From assembly GCA_943912835.1 (NCBI GenBank), contig CALTVJ010000009.1, forward strand, positions 1-34,185: 34,185 bases of DNA, given 5' to 3'. Position 1 is the stretch's first letter. Each line of letters begins with the position of its first letter. Below, in pieces: positions 14,774 to 24,188 of this stretch. This DNA comes from an uncultured Porphyromonas sp. Its GTDB lineage: Bacteria > Bacteroidota > Bacteroidia > Bacteroidales > Porphyromonadaceae. The notes under the pieces are model-generated. The model did no database searches. It was not told the DNA's origin and saw nothing but the letters and a program-made list of their open reading frames with translations. A program made the position numbers and the translations under genes.

Positions 14774-16528
14774 CTATAAAATTATATAAGTATGAGCAAA
14801 TTGTAGGTCTCGAATCTGACCAAATTTGCGACCTGTATTGTCTTGTTCATACACCTTCACACCATAGTCACTATCCATATCTCCAGAGGTTGTAAATTTC
14901 ATCTCAGCGACAGCACCTTGTCCTCCTTTATTCATCCCAATAGATAAATACAACCCTAGCTCTTTAAACAATTGGCTAGCATCATCTGTACGGAACTTCA
15001 ACACAGAAATTTCGTATCCCTCAGGGGCTACATAAACCTCCAAATTATCATGGCTAGAGATGCTATAACGATAGAGCTTATTCCCAGCTGCATAAAAGAA
15101 ATAGTTTGGGGTAAACCAAGAATTATAAACGATAGTTAAAGGATTAATCGCTGAATCTATGTTACGGAGTTTTGTCACATGCACAGTGTATAAGGGATTC
15201 CCATCTGACTCCCCATTGTCCACATACTCATCATCAGATTCTGCATCCTTTTTATCTTCGTCTTTGTCATCCTTTTTTTCATCCTCTGACTTCTCATTTT
15301 TTTTGTCTTCCTCATCTTTTGCATCTCCGTTACCATTACCTTGAGTAATAGGTATCAGCTCATAAGAATAAAGTTCTTTTGTTTTATTGTCTTGGAAAAT
15401 AAAATACGGATGAGCCTCTTCATAATTATCTCGACTATTAACGTAAGCATACAAAGCCGTCTTACCTATAGGAGCCTCTTGTACATTAGCATTAACAATC
15501 TGTCTCGTTAATTGAGTTTGTGCTCGAGCCCCACTCTCGGGGAATACAGCAAAACCATCATTTTTAAGCAAAACAATAAAACGATGATATTTAGCATCCC
15601 ATGCTACGAAATGAGACTCTGTCATGGTTATAGCCTCAACTTTGTAATTGTGCACTCTCTTTTGAGAAGGCTCATGATAAGCTAAAAACTTTTTACCCAC
15701 CAAGAAACGACCATCACGTCCTATTGCTGCTATATATGAGCGTTCTCTACTAATATCGCCAACTTTGTATAGCGATTTCGCAATAAAAGGCACCTTACTC
15801 GAGGGTAAAACATAACTTTTGGCATATTTGACATCAAGACCAAATGGGTTATATATGGTAGCATTACCATCGCTAGTAAAGACAGCCAAACGATTAGCTT
15901 CTACTCTATTCTCGAAATACGACGTATAACTTAGATGTGTAGCATTTTTAAATGGGTTTTCTTGATTTGGGTATAACCTTCCAAAAGCATCAAAAACAAT
16001 TTCTGCTCCCGTTGGAGTTTCTTCAATGTTTGCCAAGTGCGTATTGCCAGGATCTCCATGCAATACAAACAAGCTATTCTTGTATATGGGTCTCGTTTGT
16101 ATGCGTAATTTTTGATACTTTGCAAGCTGTGTTGTCTTATCTTTCAGCTCTAACTGCACGTCATATTGGCTTGACCTACCCCCCTTCAAGACAACATCCA
16201 AGTAACCTTTGGTGTGAAGTGTATCTTTATGCTTAATTGTGTCTTTTCCAACAATCTCGTTATACTTCAATATCCAACGAAAGTCAATATTATCAAGAGT
16301 TGTCTCCTTAGTTTGCTTAAGCATCACCTCTATACGCTCTGTTTTATCATCACGAAGAGGCTGTTGTATTTCAATAGTTCGACCATATATTCCCTCAAAA
16401 GAGGTATGCGAAAACTCTATTTCTTTAATCTCATTCAAACCCTCAAAGTCATAGCTATAATTACCTAAATCTTTGTAGCAAGAATTTAGAGCAATCAAAC
16501 CGAGAGCTGATAATATCATTTTTTTCAT
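14774..16528 (-). CDS. PKD-like family surface lipoprotein with acidic low-complexity insert
   Basis: A 584-residue lipoprotein with lipobox ALNSC (Cys17) and the N-terminal motif CYKDLGNYSYDFEGLNEI, which is typical of the Bacteroidota PKD-like family lipoproteins encoded in SusCD loci. The rest looks all-beta, possibly with propeller-like repeats. Residues about 400-443 form an unusual Asp/Glu/Lys-rich stretch (runs such as KDEEDKKNEKSEDEKK), probably a flexible surface loop or linker. Family function is not established; the context suggests an accessory ligand-binding protein for the SusC/SusD importer. It starts 19 bp after the DUF4843 gene and ends two bases before the first TlpA gene. 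Confidence 0.82.
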   Translation of the reverse strand: MKKMILSALGLIALNSCYKDLGNYSYDFEGLNEIKEIEFSHTSFEGIYGRTIEIQQPLRDDKTERIEVMLKQTKETTLDNIDFRWILKYNEIVGKDTIKHKDTLHTKGYLDVVLKGGRSSQYDVQLELKDKTTQLAKYQKLRIQTRPIYKNSLFVLHGDPGNTHLANIEETPTGAEIVFDAFGRLYPNQENPFKNATHLSYTSYFENRVEANRLAVFTSDGNATIYNPFGLDVKYAKSYVLPSSKVPFIAKSLYKVGDISRERSYIAAIGRDGRFLVGKKFLAYHEPSQKRVHNYKVEAITMTESHFVAWDAKYHRFIVLLKNDGFAVFPESGARAQTQLTRQIVNANVQEAPIGKTALYAYVNSRDNYEEAHPYFIFQDNKTKELYSYELIPITQGNGNGDAKDEEDKKNEKSEDEKKDDKDEDKKDAESDDEYVDNGESDGNPLYTVHVTKLRNIDSAINPLTIVYNSWFTPNYFFYAAGNKLYRYSISSHDNLEVYVAPEGYEISVLKFRTDDASQLFKELGLYLSIGMNKGGQGAVAEMKFTTSGDMDSDYGVKVYEQDNTGRKFGQIRDLQFAHTYIIL

Positions 16529-16547
16529 ACATCAAGTGATTTGATCG

Positions 16548-17834
16548 TTATTGTACTTCCTCTGGGAAAGAAAAACTATAATTGCTACGGTCTTTTTTCC
16601 ACTCGTCATAAAATATTTTTTGAGCACGTTTAATAGTCGGTTCACCGCCTAAAGATGAATCCCAATTAATACTAGGTTTACCACCTTCGTAAACAAACGA
16701 AACTGGAAACATTTCAGCAATATTAAAGCGATCCCCAGGATTGGCTTTTGCCCAAACTTTAAGCATAAACTTGTATTTAGCTTCAGAGTACGCACCATAA
16801 TATTTTTCTAACATAGACCGGCTACTAGCATTATCAACCCAACTTTTAGGAGCTATAACATTATACTCTACACCATCTATATAAGGCAACCATGCATTCT
16901 CCTTATACGCATTACCTGGGTATTGATAATCAAAATAGTTGTTATAAGCCCTCATCAAAGCTAACATAGCCTCTTGATTAAGCTGTTTTAACTTTGATTG
17001 ATCCCCAAGTAAAGCTATTTCATTGCTTGTATTTGCTCTTTTAGACGCATAAAGAAGCTTAAACGTGGAAGCTTTGTAACTTCCTAAATATTGATCATGC
17101 TTATCTCCCCAATAAAAAGGTTTAGGGTATTTTATTTCATCACTAAAGGGGATTTCGATATCTATGGTACGTCCAGGAGTTTCTTGCTGTAACTTACGCA
17201 ATTCCTCAACAGCTTTGCGATTATATTGGTAATAATCTTCGTAATTCTGAGTTTTAACGAATTGACTATTATCCAATATATTAGCTAAGTATATATATTT
17301 ATCAGGGGTCCATGCTCCTAGGTAGATATGCAATCCATGATCCCAAGTTTTGGGCTTACTGTAAGATTCTTCAACTTCAATTGTATATATACTCTTTTCT
17401 TCAACCCCTTTGCCTAGAGTACTTCCAGAATTGTTCGTATCAAAGTAGAGTTCAACAGCGTAAACCTCATCTCGTTGTTTCGGTTTTTGCACAAGAATTT
17501 CTATTTCTTTTTCGTATTCTTTGGGAGCCAAAACAATCTCTGGGATACGAACATCTGCCATTGGTTTACCCTTGACCTCTCTAGCCTTTAGTACCAAAGA
17601 AACTTCTTTATCTAGTAGATAGCCCAACCTTTTTAATTTCACTGTAACAGGTACAGATTCGGGTTGACCAACAACATGATCAGCAAAGTTCAAATGATAA
17701 CTCAGCTGATTATCTCTATAATCAAAATGAATACCATTAGCACTATGACTATATAATGGAGGTTCTTGTGTACGACAAGACAAGACACTCGTAATAACCG
17801 AAAAAGCTAACAAACCTTTCAAATATGCTTTCAT
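16548..17834 (-). CDS. DUF4843-domain lipoprotein
   Basis: A 428-residue lipoprotein with lipobox SVLSC (Cys20). The N-terminal half matches the DUF4843 pattern (GIHFDYRDNQLSYHLNF, then VPVTVKLKRLGYLLDKEVSL and YAVELYFDTN). The second half is rich in Tyr, Trp and Lys and contains a segment similar in style to DUF4843 C-terminal regions (GLHIYLGAWTPDKYIYL), with a long extra C-terminal stretch. DUF4843 proteins are encoded between SusD and PKD-like genes in many Bacteroidota loci; their role is unknown but presumed to be ligand binding at the surface. It starts 22 bp after the SusD gene. Confidence 0.8.
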   Translation of the reverse strand: MKAYLKGLLAFSVITSVLSCRTQEPPLYSHSANGIHFDYRDNQLSYHLNFADHVVGQPESVPVTVKLKRLGYLLDKEVSLVLKAREVKGKPMADVRIPEIVLAPKEYEKEIEILVQKPKQRDEVYAVELYFDTNNSGSTLGKGVEEKSIYTIEVEESYSKPKTWDHGLHIYLGAWTPDKYIYLANILDNSQFVKTQNYEDYYQYNRKAVEELRKLQQETPGRTIDIEIPFSDEIKYPKPFYWGDKHDQYLGSYKASTFKLLYASKRANTSNEIALLGDQSKLKQLNQEAMLALMRAYNNYFDYQYPGNAYKENAWLPYIDGVEYNVIAPKSWVDNASSRSMLEKYYGAYSEAKYKFMLKVWAKANPGDRFNIAEMFPVSFVYEGGKPSINWDSSLGGEPTIKRAQKIFYDEWKKDRSNYSFSFPEEVQ

Positions 17835-17856
17835 AAGATTTCTCTATTAGAAGGGG

Positions 17857-19302
17857 TTACTCACTATCTGTTGATGACTCATCAGTCCCATCAGACCAAC
17901 CAAATTCTATCTCTGCATCAGGACGCGGAAATACATATTGCTTTACACCAAAATCACTCAAAGGACAATTGATAAATGTTGTAAATCCTAAACGTTTCAA
18001 AAAGAAGAAATACTGACCTTCACCGTAAAATTCTTTACGATATTCTTTATCTAAAGCTTCTTTACGCTCTGCCTCTGAATTAATACTAATATTTACAGAA
18101 CTTGGTAATCCTCTCTTATTTCGCACGAAATTGATGTATTTTGCAGCAGATGTTAGAGGAGACATCTCGGCCAGGATATAGTACATCTCTGGAAGTCGAA
18201 TAAGAGGGATACACTCTTCTTCATTCTGCAAATACTTACGTGTAATAACCTTCTCTTGATCATTGAAGAACACAAAAGCACTGTTTTTAGCCCTAATATC
18301 TTCAGTCACATTACCAGCAACCTCAAAGATCTTTTTATACGTAGACAAACTAGTAAAATACTTCTCGTCAAGACCCTCTGTATCTGTAGAGAAATGCTGA
18401 GTAATACCTTCCAATAATTTGTATTTATTCACCCCTAATATAGTTTCTCTATATTGTACAGGATCTTGCTGATTATTCACTTGCAGAGTAAGCCCAGAGT
18501 TTTTAATCACTTCTTGAGCTGCAGCAATCGCTTTCTCTGCATCTCCCTGATAGCAATATACTCTAGCTAGCAAAGCCGTTACTGCATGGTAATTCATACG
18601 GAAGCGACGAGGTTCATTAGGAGAGAGCAAAGTCTGTTTGGCCTCGGATGAGAGCAAACGACGAGCCTCTTCTAGATCCTTGATTATCAGCTCCAGAATA
18701 CGCCTAGCTGGCAAAGTTGCTTGTTTACTATTATCTGTTATCAATCTATAAGGAATGCTTTTTTCATCAGGACTATCTTTATAAATAGGTCCCCAACCTC
18801 GAAGTAAATCGAAATGAATATAAGCTCTGATAGCTAAAGCCTCTGCTTTGATAAGTTGACGCGTTTGCTCTTGGCGAATAATTGCGCCTCCCTTACGCTC
18901 CAACCATTTCATCAAATTATTACTATTAGCAATCACATTATATCCCTTAGACCAAATACTTGCTAATGTATTTTTAGTATTGTATCCATACTCTTCCTTC
19001 TTATAGGTATAGATCAGATGACGATCGTCATCACTCAACCCATAGGGCAAACGATCATAAACTTGAGCCATTCGCTCAATCATACCGTACGAAAGATTTT
19101 GACCATATAGTTCGTCATCAGTCATAGATATGTACAACCCAGCTAAAGCACTCTGAAAGCCATGTTCTGAAGTAAACAACGCATCAGCCTTCACATCAGT
19201 TTTAGGATTGACATCAAACCACTTACTACATGAGCTATGCATTAGCACTAAAGCACTAAAACATATAGTCAAACTCATATTTATTGATGCTCTTAATTTC
19301 AT
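17857..19302 (-). CDS. RagB/SusD-family nutrient-binding lipoprotein
   Basis: A 481-residue lipoprotein with Cys25 (MHSSC) and the SusD-type start WFDVNPKTDVKADALFTSEHGFQSAL. TPR-like helices follow (ALAIRAYIHFDLLRGWGP, a hallmark of the family, and ALLARVYCYQGDAEKAIAAA), then the C-terminal LIRLPEMYYILAEM and RKEFYGEGQYFFFLKR segments. SusD-like proteins form the lid over a SusC barrel and bind the substrate outside the cell. Substrate type (glycan or peptide) is not evident; no glycoside hydrolase is encoded in the operon, and RagAB of Porphyromonas imports peptides, so a peptide or protein-derived ligand is possible. It starts 10 bp after the SusC gene. Confidence 0.93.
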   Translation of the reverse strand: MKLRASINMSLTICFSALVLMHSSCSKWFDVNPKTDVKADALFTSEHGFQSALAGLYISMTDDELYGQNLSYGMIERMAQVYDRLPYGLSDDDRHLIYTYKKEEYGYNTKNTLASIWSKGYNVIANSNNLMKWLERKGGAIIRQEQTRQLIKAEALAIRAYIHFDLLRGWGPIYKDSPDEKSIPYRLITDNSKQATLPARRILELIIKDLEEARRLLSSEAKQTLLSPNEPRRFRMNYHAVTALLARVYCYQGDAEKAIAAAQEVIKNSGLTLQVNNQQDPVQYRETILGVNKYKLLEGITQHFSTDTEGLDEKYFTSLSTYKKIFEVAGNVTEDIRAKNSAFVFFNDQEKVITRKYLQNEEECIPLIRLPEMYYILAEMSPLTSAAKYINFVRNKRGLPSSVNISINSEAERKEALDKEYRKEFYGEGQYFFFLKRLGFTTFINCPLSDFGVKQYVFPRPDAEIEFGWSDGTDESSTDSE

Positions 19303-19312
19303 AACACATCAT

Positions 19313-22300
19313 TTATTTAAATAGGACAGACATAGATAAAGTAAAACTACGAGCAAAAGGATAATCTAGACCTCGCTCCATTCGCACTGGAGACAGACGA
19401 AGTAATTCGTTCGTTGTAAAGTTGAAAGACATGCTCTCGATGTGCAACTTTTTAAGGAATGTATGTTTACGTTCATTAAGTCTATACCCTAAGCTAAGAG
19501 TTGCAAGTTTCAGTTCATTATCCTTCATGAGGAAACGAGTACTTTGAGGAGTACTATTCCCATGAGGTTCAATCTTTTTAAATCGGGTTACATCCCCTAC
19601 CTTTTCCCATCGCCCTTCTACCGCACGACGATCTAGATTTTGATGCAATGATGCATTCTCGATCTTATCGACTAAAGTGTTGTTGTAGAGCAATCCTCCA
19701 TATCTATAGGTAAGTCCCAAAGTAAAAGAAAAATCTTTCCAATTAAGACTAGAGCTAATCGTTCCTGAGACTAGAGGAGCTGTATCTCCAACAGCAACCT
19801 TATCAATTGGATCCCAGATAAAAGTTGGTGTCCCATCTTTTTTGAGGTAAACTTCTTCACCAGTTATCGGATCGATTCCTAATGAGCGGACACTATATAA
19901 AGTGGTCGTAGAGTTACCTACTTGAAATATTGGCGTAGGAGCATTACGAGAATTAAGTGCGCGTTCATTAAGTTTCTGAAGACGTTCTGATATAGCTTTA
20001 ATCTTATTTTTATTATGATTTGCATTCACTGCAATGGTCCAATAGAGCTCCTTTTTAAGGTTTTGTAAAGCAATAAAATTAAGCGAAACATCAAAACCTT
20101 TATTTTGGAGTTTACCTGCATTCATCGTCTGAGAGTCAAACCCAGTAGAAGGAGCTAGGTCGTATTGGGTCAGTAGATTATGTGTGATATTGTTATAATA
20201 GTTAAACGTACCATTTAATCTATTATTAAACAAACCGAAATCAAAACCTAAACTAAGATTATTCGTCTTTGCCCAAGACAACTCTGGGTTATTGAGTCCA
20301 GACATGATAGCACCAAGGTTAGCAAATGATCTATATGGCTTCAAAGTACGTGTAAAGGTGTAGAACTCTATAGCCTCATAGGGGCTAAAGTTTTGCTCAC
20401 CTGTCACACCATAAGAAGCTCGAAAAACCAAATTAGACACCTTACCTTGTAACCATTTTTCTTGATAGGCGTTCCAACGCAAACCTGTAGACCAAAATGG
20501 TGCTAAACGTTGCTCCGATCCAAATCGAGATGATGCCTCTGCACTCAAATTGAAGTCAAAAGAATAACGATTGTCATAACTATACGAAAACTGGCTAATC
20601 AAGCCCATAGATCTTGATATAGCTTCTGTACCCGAAGGATTTGTATCCATAGTAGCTCCAAATATGAAATCATCCATATTGACATCTGGATACCCCTTAG
20701 CTGAGAGGTTGACATAGTTATTGCGATTTTCTGAGATAGTCCAGTTAGCAAACAAGCTCAAAAGATGCTTTTTAAGCCCCAAGTTCCAGTTAAGACCTAA
20801 ATTGCTTGACCAAGAGGACATTTCCCCAATACTTTTTGTATAACTTCCTCTTTTAGTCAAATCTGACTCTTGAACAAAAGAGGTGTGATTAGCAGGTCTA
20901 AAGTGTTCTGAACGTGCAATACCCTTTGTATAAGATAACTGCTCTGTAAGTCTTAAATTCTTGAGTATACGGTACTCAATATTCAGGTTATTGGCAATAT
21001 TCAGGTTATTTTGAAACTGCTTAACCCCAATCGTAGCATTATATAGTGGATTTGTAATCTGAGAGGCACGTCCTCCTGCTTTATGAACGTCTAATATATC
21101 AAGTATTTCTCCTTGCTCGCTACGAGGTCTATAATAAGGATTGACACGTGTGTATTGAGAGAAGGAACCATAAGGGCTATGTGTCCCATCAGTCTCAGTC
21201 AAAGTAATATCAGCACCAATAGTCATTTTTTGCTTACGATAACTCATGTGTAAATTGAGTGCCTTCGAATTGTTGGAAGACTCTTTCATTACCCCTGGAG
21301 TAAAGCCTGCATTCAAGTTAATGCTATACCTAAAAACCTCAGTACCACCACCTACATTGAGAGAGTGACGATGCTGTAAGACCGAGCGCAAAGGCTGTGA
21401 TAACCAATAAGTATCAACCCCTGCACGAATATTTCTCAAATAACGATTATACTCATTAAGACTAGTTACATCATCCTCAGGATAGAGTCCAGCAAGACGT
21501 TCTGCCTCGAGTTTTTCACGTGCATTCATCATGTTGTAATCGGTAAGATCTGGCACCTGCAAAACCATATTGGTATTGTAGGATACAGATAATGCACCAT
21601 CTCGTGCCACTTTAGTCTCAATAACAATTACACCATTAGAAGCTCTTGAACCATATATAGAGGTTGCTGCTGCATCTTTGAGTAGAGTGACACTCTGTAT
21701 TCGCTCTGGGTCAAGGCTCAAAATACGAGACATCGGAACAATAAATCCGTCCAAGACAAACAAAGGCTGATTAGGTCTTGCAGAGACATTATCCAACATT
21801 TGATCCATCGTATTTGGCACTCCTCCTTTATCAAAAGTTTGTTGTCCTCTTATCTGGAACCCCATGGCAGCATTGGGGTCAGCACCTGCACTCATATTCT
21901 CCACAATTTTGAAGCTTGGATCAAAAAACTGTAGACTATTCAGCACATTCGAAGGGTTCATCTTACGTAGCTCTGCCCCCCTGATATTGATAAAGTTCCC
22001 CGTAAAACTACTCTCACTACGGCGACTTATCCCTGTGACAACAACCTCATCCATCGCCAAGGTATTGGGAGTTAAGACAACCTGTAAATTCGTATTTGGC
22101 TTATCTATGTCTACTGTTTTGGTCTCATAGCCTATGTAGGAAATCTTGAGAGCACTCTTTTCGTTAACAACTAAGCTAAACTTACCATTAATGTCTGTTT
22201 GCACGCCAGTCGGAGCTCCATCTTGCCCTCGGTTCACAATCAAAACAGTCGCTCCAATAAGTGGCTCTTTGTCATCACCACCAACTACCATACCAGATAT

Positions 22301-22690
22301 TGGGAAACGTGCTCCGTGCTTGCCTTTTTGTTTATCTGTCCCTTTGGGAGAAATCACAATAATACGATTTGGCTCATAGCTAACAACTACACTCTGATTA
22401 CTCAAGAGCTGTGCAATAATCTGCTTAACAGTTAGATTTTTTGCATTTATCGTTACCTTGCTATTGATATTAACAAGGGTCGTATTGTTGTATTTGATAC
22501 TAGCTTTTGCTTCTTTGGCGACACGATCCAAAACTTTGCCAAGTGGCTGAGAGCTAATCCGTAATGTGACCTTGTCATTTTCCCATTTATCAGACTGGGC
22601 ATAGAGCCTTATTGAGCCCAAAAGCTGAATAGCTAAGACTAAGAGGCAGAATAATACCCGAGCTTGAGGTAGTGTGTATTTTCTTCTCAT
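19313..22690 (-). CDS. SusC/RagA-family TonB-dependent receptor with STN domain
   Basis: A 1125-residue outer-membrane transporter. After the signal peptide (ending LYAQ, near residue 32) comes an STN (secretin/TonB N-terminal) domain at about residues 40-113 (VTLRISSQPLGKVLDRVAKE, ending RIIVIS). A carboxypeptidase-regulatory-like domain follows at about 128-205 (PLIGATVLIVNRG), then TonB box/plug (DEVVVTGISRR, QIRGQQTFDKGG, SIYGSRASNGVIVIET) and a large barrel. It forms the SusC barrel closed by the SusD lid. STN domains usually contact a FecR-type anti-sigma factor that controls an ECF sigma factor, but no such pair is encoded next to this gene in the window. A candidate -7 box sits about 100 bp upstream, besides possible readthrough from the gene before it. 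Confidence 0.93.
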   Translation of the reverse strand: MRRKYTLPQARVLFCLLVLAIQLLGSIRLYAQSDKWENDKVTLRISSQPLGKVLDRVAKEAKASIKYNNTTLVNINSKVTINAKNLTVKQIIAQLLSNQSVVVSYEPNRIIVISPKGTDKQKGKHGARFPISGMVVGGDDKEPLIGATVLIVNRGQDGAPTGVQTDINGKFSLVVNEKSALKISYIGYETKTVDIDKPNTNLQVVLTPNTLAMDEVVVTGISRRSESSFTGNFINIRGAELRKMNPSNVLNSLQFFDPSFKIVENMSAGADPNAAMGFQIRGQQTFDKGGVPNTMDQMLDNVSARPNQPLFVLDGFIVPMSRILSLDPERIQSVTLLKDAAATSIYGSRASNGVIVIETKVARDGALSVSYNTNMVLQVPDLTDYNMMNAREKLEAERLAGLYPEDDVTSLNEYNRYLRNIRAGVDTYWLSQPLRSVLQHRHSLNVGGGTEVFRYSINLNAGFTPGVMKESSNNSKALNLHMSYRKQKMTIGADITLTETDGTHSPYGSFSQYTRVNPYYRPRSEQGEILDILDVHKAGGRASQITNPLYNATIGVKQFQNNLNIANNLNIEYRILKNLRLTEQLSYTKGIARSEHFRPANHTSFVQESDLTKRGSYTKSIGEMSSWSSNLGLNWNLGLKKHLLSLFANWTISENRNNYVNLSAKGYPDVNMDDFIFGATMDTNPSGTEAISRSMGLISQFSYSYDNRYSFDFNLSAEASSRFGSEQRLAPFWSTGLRWNAYQEKWLQGKVSNLVFRASYGVTGEQNFSPYEAIEFYTFTRTLKPYRSFANLGAIMSGLNNPELSWAKTNNLSLGFDFGLFNNRLNGTFNYYNNITHNLLTQYDLAPSTGFDSQTMNAGKLQNKGFDVSLNFIALQNLKKELYWTIAVNANHNKNKIKAISERLQKLNERALNSRNAPTPIFQVGNSTTTLYSVRSLGIDPITGEEVYLKKDGTPTFIWDPIDKVAVGDTAPLVSGTISSSLNWKDFSFTLGLTYRYGGLLYNNTLVDKIENASLHQNLDRRAVEGRWEKVGDVTRFKKIEPHGNSTPQSTRFLMKDNELKLATLSLGYRLNERKHTFLKKLHIESMSFNFTTNELLRLSPVRMERGLDYPFARSFTLSMSVLFK

Positions 22691-22788
22691 ATCCTGATAC
22701 TGTATTGTGTGTGTTAGTGATGCTTATTTCTTGAAGATTATACCAAATACAAACCCAAACACTTTTCTAAAGTATCGTAGTTCTAAAG

Positions 22789-22796
22789 CAAACATA
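22789..22796 (-). promoter_or_regulatory. Possible -7 promoter box for the SusC operon
   Basis: On the minus strand this reads TATGTTTG, matching TAnnTTTG, in the 167-bp gap between the thioredoxin-less TlpA-like gene and the SusC gene. A TTG upstream is 24 bp away, wider than usual, so this may be a weak internal promoter or chance. Confidence 0.3.
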
Positions 22797-22857
22797 TTGC
22801 TACACTACAATAAAAAATTGCAAGAAGGTGTATTTAGGACAAATCCTCATTTACCTG

Positions 22858-23844
22858 TCATTGCAACATACTCTCTAGATACTTAATGTGTTTAGGGTTA
22901 GTATTGTACTTATTTTTATAATCGACAAAAAGCGGATCTACTCGTTCTAGCTCTTTACCTCCTTGAGTAAAGTTTTTCAGTAGAGCAAAAAGCACATAAT
23001 CTCTCTGTCTCCCCTCAAAAGTTTCTGCAAATAGCTTATACATATCTTCTAACTTTTGTGGTGCTGCATAGCTTTTTCCTTCTTCATGAGCTTTTTTCTC
23101 TTTTAGAAACAAAGCATATCTCATCAGAAAACCAACATAACTAGGAGAACTTAATGAGATTACATCATCACGCAGAGCGATGCTATCCATCACACTCCAG
23201 TAGTCGCCAATCTCTTGTTTTTCGATAGGCACCTTACGCGTGTCGGCGTACATAACGGGGTACTCAACATAAGAGAGATAAGCCAAGCCTTCGATCTCTG
23301 CTTTAAGATAATCTACTAAACTTTTATCGACACGCTCTCCTGCTTTGGCAATCATAGCATCTACTCTCGAAAGCAATAATTTCGAATCTTGAAATCTTTT
23401 AAGAGGTTTCACATCCAAGACTACCAAGCCAAGCAATTGTGTTCGATATTTCATAGCCAGCCTCAAGCGTTGTACGTCTTGATACAAATTATTGTTTGCA
23501 ACAGCTCTATCAGTCCCAGAGAAACGAATGTCCGTAACTTTTGTCCCCTCATAAACAAGCTGTGTGTGAATACTATCTCCTGGTTGCATAAAAATGGTTG
23601 TACGACCATTCACCACTATAGCCACAGGTTCATCAGTCTGGAAATCCAATACATGACTTTCTCCAGGATTGGTGTGAAACTCACCTGAGATATCTGGAGA
23701 TTGGATACAACTCATATAGATCATATCACGCTTATAGCCCTCAATCTGAGCACTAAGTACTGTACGTTTGCTCTCCTGAGCGAAGAGCCAAGACGAACAA
23801 CCGCACAAAAGCAGGAGTCCCAAACAAATCTTTTTTAATCGCAT
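22858..23844 (-). CDS. TlpA-like exported protein lacking the thioredoxin domain
   Basis: About 328 residues with signal MRLKKICLGLLLLCGCSSWL ending in FAQ. LLCGC could instead be a lipobox. I chose 23844 rather than the ATG at 23874, which buries the signal. The protein resembles the N-terminal and helical parts of TlpA/DUF4369 proteins: an opening beta domain (VLSAQIEGYKRDMIYMSCI, then TTIFMQPGDSIHTQLVYEG), followed by helices ending DYKNKYNTNPKHIKYLESML. In full-length relatives a thioredoxin domain with WCxxC would begin right there, but a stop codon comes instead. No thioredoxin-like sequence is visible in any frame of the next 160 bp, so it is not a simple frameshift. It heads the SusC/TlpA operon region and has a consensus promoter. 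Function unknown; perhaps a binding or regulatory relative of the three downstream oxidoreductases. Confidence 0.75.
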   Translation of the reverse strand: MRLKKICLGLLLLCGCSSWLFAQESKRTVLSAQIEGYKRDMIYMSCIQSPDISGEFHTNPGESHVLDFQTDEPVAIVVNGRTTIFMQPGDSIHTQLVYEGTKVTDIRFSGTDRAVANNNLYQDVQRLRLAMKYRTQLLGLVVLDVKPLKRFQDSKLLLSRVDAMIAKAGERVDKSLVDYLKAEIEGLAYLSYVEYPVMYADTRKVPIEKQEIGDYWSVMDSIALRDDVISLSSPSYVGFLMRYALFLKEKKAHEEGKSYAAPQKLEDMYKLFAETFEGRQRDYVLFALLKNFTQGGKELERVDPLFVDYKNKYNTNPKHIKYLESMLQ

Positions 23845-23974
23845 CGTCAAGATAATATTTATAGTGTATGACACATTTTATTGACACTCGTAATGTTTAC
23901 GCCAAATCGTAGACTCAAACTGGAAAGATCGCATAGTTAATAAGACCACGACATCATATTATGGTGTTGTATGA

Positions 23975-24006
23975 CAAACTTAGGAATAATTATTTATTTA
24001 AGCAAA
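23975..24006 (-). promoter_or_regulatory. Bacteroidota-type promoter for the TlpA-like/SusC operon
   Basis: On the minus strand TTTG (24003-24006) and the -7 box TAAGTTTG (23975-23982) are separated by 20 bp, an exact fit to the Bacteroidota consensus in sequence and spacing. It would give a leader of roughly 125 nt before the start at 23844. Confidence 0.65.
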
Positions 24007-24188
24007 CATTTACATGAATCTTATTTCAAATAGACTCTCAAAATCTATCCTATCAGAGAAACAGAACATATCTTTGTGTGATTATTACTCTATATTTGTT
24101 TATCCAATAGAAGAAGATTTATCTAGTAGGTGAAACGACAAAGGTTCTCTCGGTAAGACAACACAAGGCGATAAAATAAAGTATTTTG

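Noticed and set aside
22691..22857. Possible frameshifted thioredoxin domain after the TlpA-like gene
   Set aside because: I read the minus strand here for a WCxxC or PAPDF-type segment and found none; the region is AT-rich with a possible promoter box, so the protein seems truly short rather than frameshifted.
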